Below, one piece after another: positions 59,571-64,000 of a stretch of 64,000 nt of DNA. Below the pieces are notes generated by a model that saw only the letters and a list, made by a program, of their open reading frames with translations, made no database searches and was not told the origin of the DNA. Source of the DNA: Jatrophihabitans sp035642535 (GTDB lineage Bacteria; Actinomycetota; Actinomycetes; Mycobacteriales; Jatrophihabitantaceae); contig DASQSE010000132.1 in the NCBI GenBank assembly GCA_035642535.1, forward strand, positions 1 through 64,000, in the 5' to 3' direction. The translations under genes and the position numbers were made by a program. Positions within the stretch are counted from its first letter, which is position 1. Each line of letters opens with the position of its first letter.

Positions 59571-60035
59571 CTAGTCGGCCAGGCGCGCGGGGAAGCCGCC
59601 GGTGGCGATCGGCCCCCAGCGGGTTGGTGTGACGCGGATCAGGCACTTGCCCTGGTCGCGCATCGCCTGCCGGTAGTCGTCCCAGTTCGGATGCTCGCCG
59701 CTGATGCTCCGGTAGTAGTCGACCAGCGGCTCCAGCGCGTCGGGGAGCTCGATCACCTCGGCGGTCCCGTCCACGTGGACCCATGCGCCGCCGAACTCGT
59801 CGGAGAGCACGAGCACGGCGCAATCCGGGGTCCGGCGCAGATTGGCCACCTTGGCCCGTTCCGGATAGCTGCTGATCACGATCCGCCCCTCCGCGTCCAC
59901 GCCGCCGGTGACGGGGGAGAGTTGGGTGCTGCCGTCCCGCCGGCGGGTCTGGAGCACCATGTGGTGGCGGGATCGGACGAACTCCAGCAGTTCGTCGCGG
60001 CCGACGGTCCGGTTCGTGGCGATCGTGCGCGGCAT
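59571..60035 (-). CDS. PPOX-class F420/FMN-dependent oxidoreductase family protein
   Basis: 154 residues with a split-barrel flavin-binding fold: HHMVLQTRRRDGSTQLSPVT, IVISSYPERAKVANLRRTP and WVHVDGTAEVIELPDALEPL. These are the hallmarks of the Rv1155-like group, many members of which use cofactor F420. The C-terminal RWGPIATGGFPARL is typical. The substrate is unknown. It is divergent from uvrA. Confidence 0.88.
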   Translation of the reverse strand: MPRTIATNRTVGRDELLEFVRSRHHMVLQTRRRDGSTQLSPVTGGVDAEGRIVISSYPERAKVANLRRTPDCAVLVLSDEFGGAWVHVDGTAEVIELPDALEPLVDYYRSISGEHPNWDDYRQAMRDQGKCLIRVTPTRWGPIATGGFPARLAD

Positions 60036-60103
60036 CGCTCCATCATGGCCCCCCCGGATCCGCGCGGATCCACGCGTGGCGCGCCGTTGTCGCCCGGGGT
60101 CAC

Positions 60104-60109
60104 TAGGCT
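60104..60109 (+). promoter_or_regulatory. -10 element of uvrA (TAGGCT)
   Basis: TAGGCT lies 36 nt before the GTG start, leaving room for a leader with AGAGAG near the start. I see no clear LexA-type SOS box in the region. Confidence 0.4.
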
Positions 60110-60145
60110 CGACGGGGATCGTCCAACGTACATAAGAGAGCCTGC

Positions 60146-63073
<2,928 letters not shown>

Positions 63074-63106
63074 GGCATTTCCGACATTTCTGTCGCACCC
63101 CGGTGG

Positions 63107-63112
63107 CAGGCT
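63107..63112 (+). promoter_or_regulatory. -10-like element of the MFS gene (CAGGCT)
   Basis: CAGGCT lies 7 nt before the GTG at 63120, one base off the TAGGCT seen elsewhere in the window. Confidence 0.35.
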
Positions 63113-63119
63113 TGGGTCC

Positions 63120-64000
63120 GTGGGCATCGACGCGTACCGGCAGGTGCTGAGCCAGCACGCGGTCCGGCGGGTGCTCGCGCTCGGGCTGGTCGTCCGCATC
63201 CCGCTGTGGGCCGCGAACGTCGTGCTCGTGCTGCAGGTCGTCTCGCACCTGGACCGCTCGTACGGCGCCGCCGGCCTGGTCAGCAGCGTGGCGACGATCG
63301 CGCTGGCCGTCAGCGGGCCGTGGCGCGGTCGCCGGCTCGATCGGGTCGGGCTGCGCCGGGCGGTGGCCCCGTCGTTGTTCGTGCTCGCCGGGTGCTGGAG
63401 CGTCGCGCCCTTCCTGGGCTACTGGCCGCTGTTGCTGCTGGCGGGCATTGCCGGACTCTTCACCGTTCCGTCCTTCTCGATCGTGCGGCAGGCGATCATC
63501 CATGCGGTTGACGAGGATCACCGCAAGACGGCGCTGTCGATCGACGCCGTCGTGCTCGAGATCTCGTTCATGATCGGCCCGGCGCTCGGCGTGCTGCTCG
63601 CCACCGTCTGGCCGACGCAGTGGGCCCTGTTCGTGTGCGAGTTCGCGTCGATCGCGGGCGGCGTCGCGCTGTGGATCGGCAACCCGACGCTGCGCGCGGA
63701 ACGGGCCGACACTGCCCCCGCGTCCGGCGAACGTCGACCCGCCTTGATCACGCCTGCGGTGCTGGCCATCCTCGCTGCCGGCGCGGCGGCGACCCTCGTG
63801 CTCACCGGCACCGACGTCGGCGTGGTGGCCGCCCTGCGCGACATGCACCACCAGTCGTGGATCGGCTGGGAGCTCGCGGTGTGGGGGCTCGGCTCGGCCG
63901 TCGGCGGGTTGATCTACGGAGCGCTGCACCGCACGGTGCCGGCCGCCCTCTTGCTGGCGTTGCTCGCCGGTACGACGATGCCGGCCGTCGTCGCGCGCGA
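63120..64000 (+). CDS. Major facilitator superfamily transporter (3' end cut off)
   Basis: A frame starting at GTG 63120 runs off the right edge with no stop; 293 codons are visible. Seven or more hydrophobic helices are seen, including IPLWAANVVLVLQVVSHL, LLLLAGIAGLFTVPSF and ALGVLLATVWPTQW, and an MFS loop-like GRRLDRVGLRR with the basic signature between the second and third helix. Substrate unknown. It follows uvrA by 46 nt on the same strand. Confidence 0.8.
   Translation, partial: MGIDAYRQVLSQHAVRRVLALGLVVRIPLWAANVVLVLQVVSHLDRSYGAAGLVSSVATIALAVSGPWRGRRLDRVGLRRAVAPSLFVLAGCWSVAPFLGYWPLLLLAGIAGLFTVPSFSIVRQAIIHAVDEDHRKTALSIDAVVLEISFMIGPALGVLLATVWPTQWALFVCEFASIAGGVALWIGNPTLRAERADTAPASGERRPALITPAVLAILAAGAAATLVLTGTDVGVVAALRDMHHQSWIGWELAVWGLGSAVGGLIYGALHRTVPAALLLALLAGTTMPAVVAR

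Noticed and set aside
60036..60145. LexA box upstream of uvrA
   Set aside because: No TCGAAC...GTTCGA-like dyad is present in the intergenic region.

Overview
The window is GC-rich, gene-dense DNA from an actinobacterium. Three things support this: a Pup-proteasome locus (pup, prcB, prcA, pafA, pafB, pafC), a mycothione reductase (so mycothiol is the thiol), and RbpA, HelY and the Lnt/Ppm1 pair in an order known from mycobacteria and relatives. Many first genes of transcription units have a TAnnnT-like -10 hexamer only 6-7 nt before a GTG or ATG, which is the leaderless arrangement common in Actinobacteria. Genus cannot be fixed from sequence reading alone; a Frankineae or Jatrophihabitans-like lineage would fit.

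Layout. 1-7650: a tightly coupled operon for a branched-chain-amino-acid-type ABC importer (binding protein cut by the left edge, fused LivHM permease, LivG, LivF), then a secreted anchored protein, a two-TM protein with a Cys/His tail and an SDR. 7635-10747: a VOC protein, then pup, a broken endonuclease VII gene and the 20S core genes prcB-prcA. 10755-15030: a Rieske lipoprotein, an ECF sigma/anti-sigma pair, and an alkane hydroxylase operon (alkB, rubredoxin, tetR, cupin) with a perfect operator. 15160-19617: pafA, pafBC, a small membrane protein in the usual tatA place, and tatC. 19656-24551: helY, a low-complexity membrane protein and a 5'-3' exonuclease. 24548-32470: LacI regulator, amidohydrolase, lnt, ppm1, rbpA with terminator, a small membrane protein, GDPD and a second low-complexity membrane protein.

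32598-37110: a P450-SDR-acyl-CoA-synthetase operon divergent from a TetR regulator, a likely lipid degradation set. 37070-39078: two bacterial PH-domain membrane proteins. 39101-50097: the least explained part. A LAL-type LuxR regulator is followed by a three-gene coupled operon of a small DUF4242-like protein, a 1163-residue Tat-exported protein and a 1452-residue protein without a signal. 50225-58928: MBL hydrolase, DUF4032 protein, ECF sigma coupled to a triple-VOC protein, mycothione reductase, RIO kinase with a possible 19-residue leader peptide, proS and ung. 58983-64000: an antitoxin/Doc toxin pair with a perfect operator, an F420/FMN-type PPOX oxidoreductase, uvrA, and an MFS transporter cut by the right edge.

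How the genes work together: Pup is made here as the Gln form, PafA ligates it, the core proteasome degrades the target, and PafBC is the known DNA-damage transcription activator; uvrA and ung also belong to DNA repair. Dop and the Mpa/ARC ATPase are not in the window. Lnt and Ppm1 serve lipoprotein acylation and polyprenol-phosphate-mannose synthesis. TatC could export the Rieske protein and the large Tat-signal protein.
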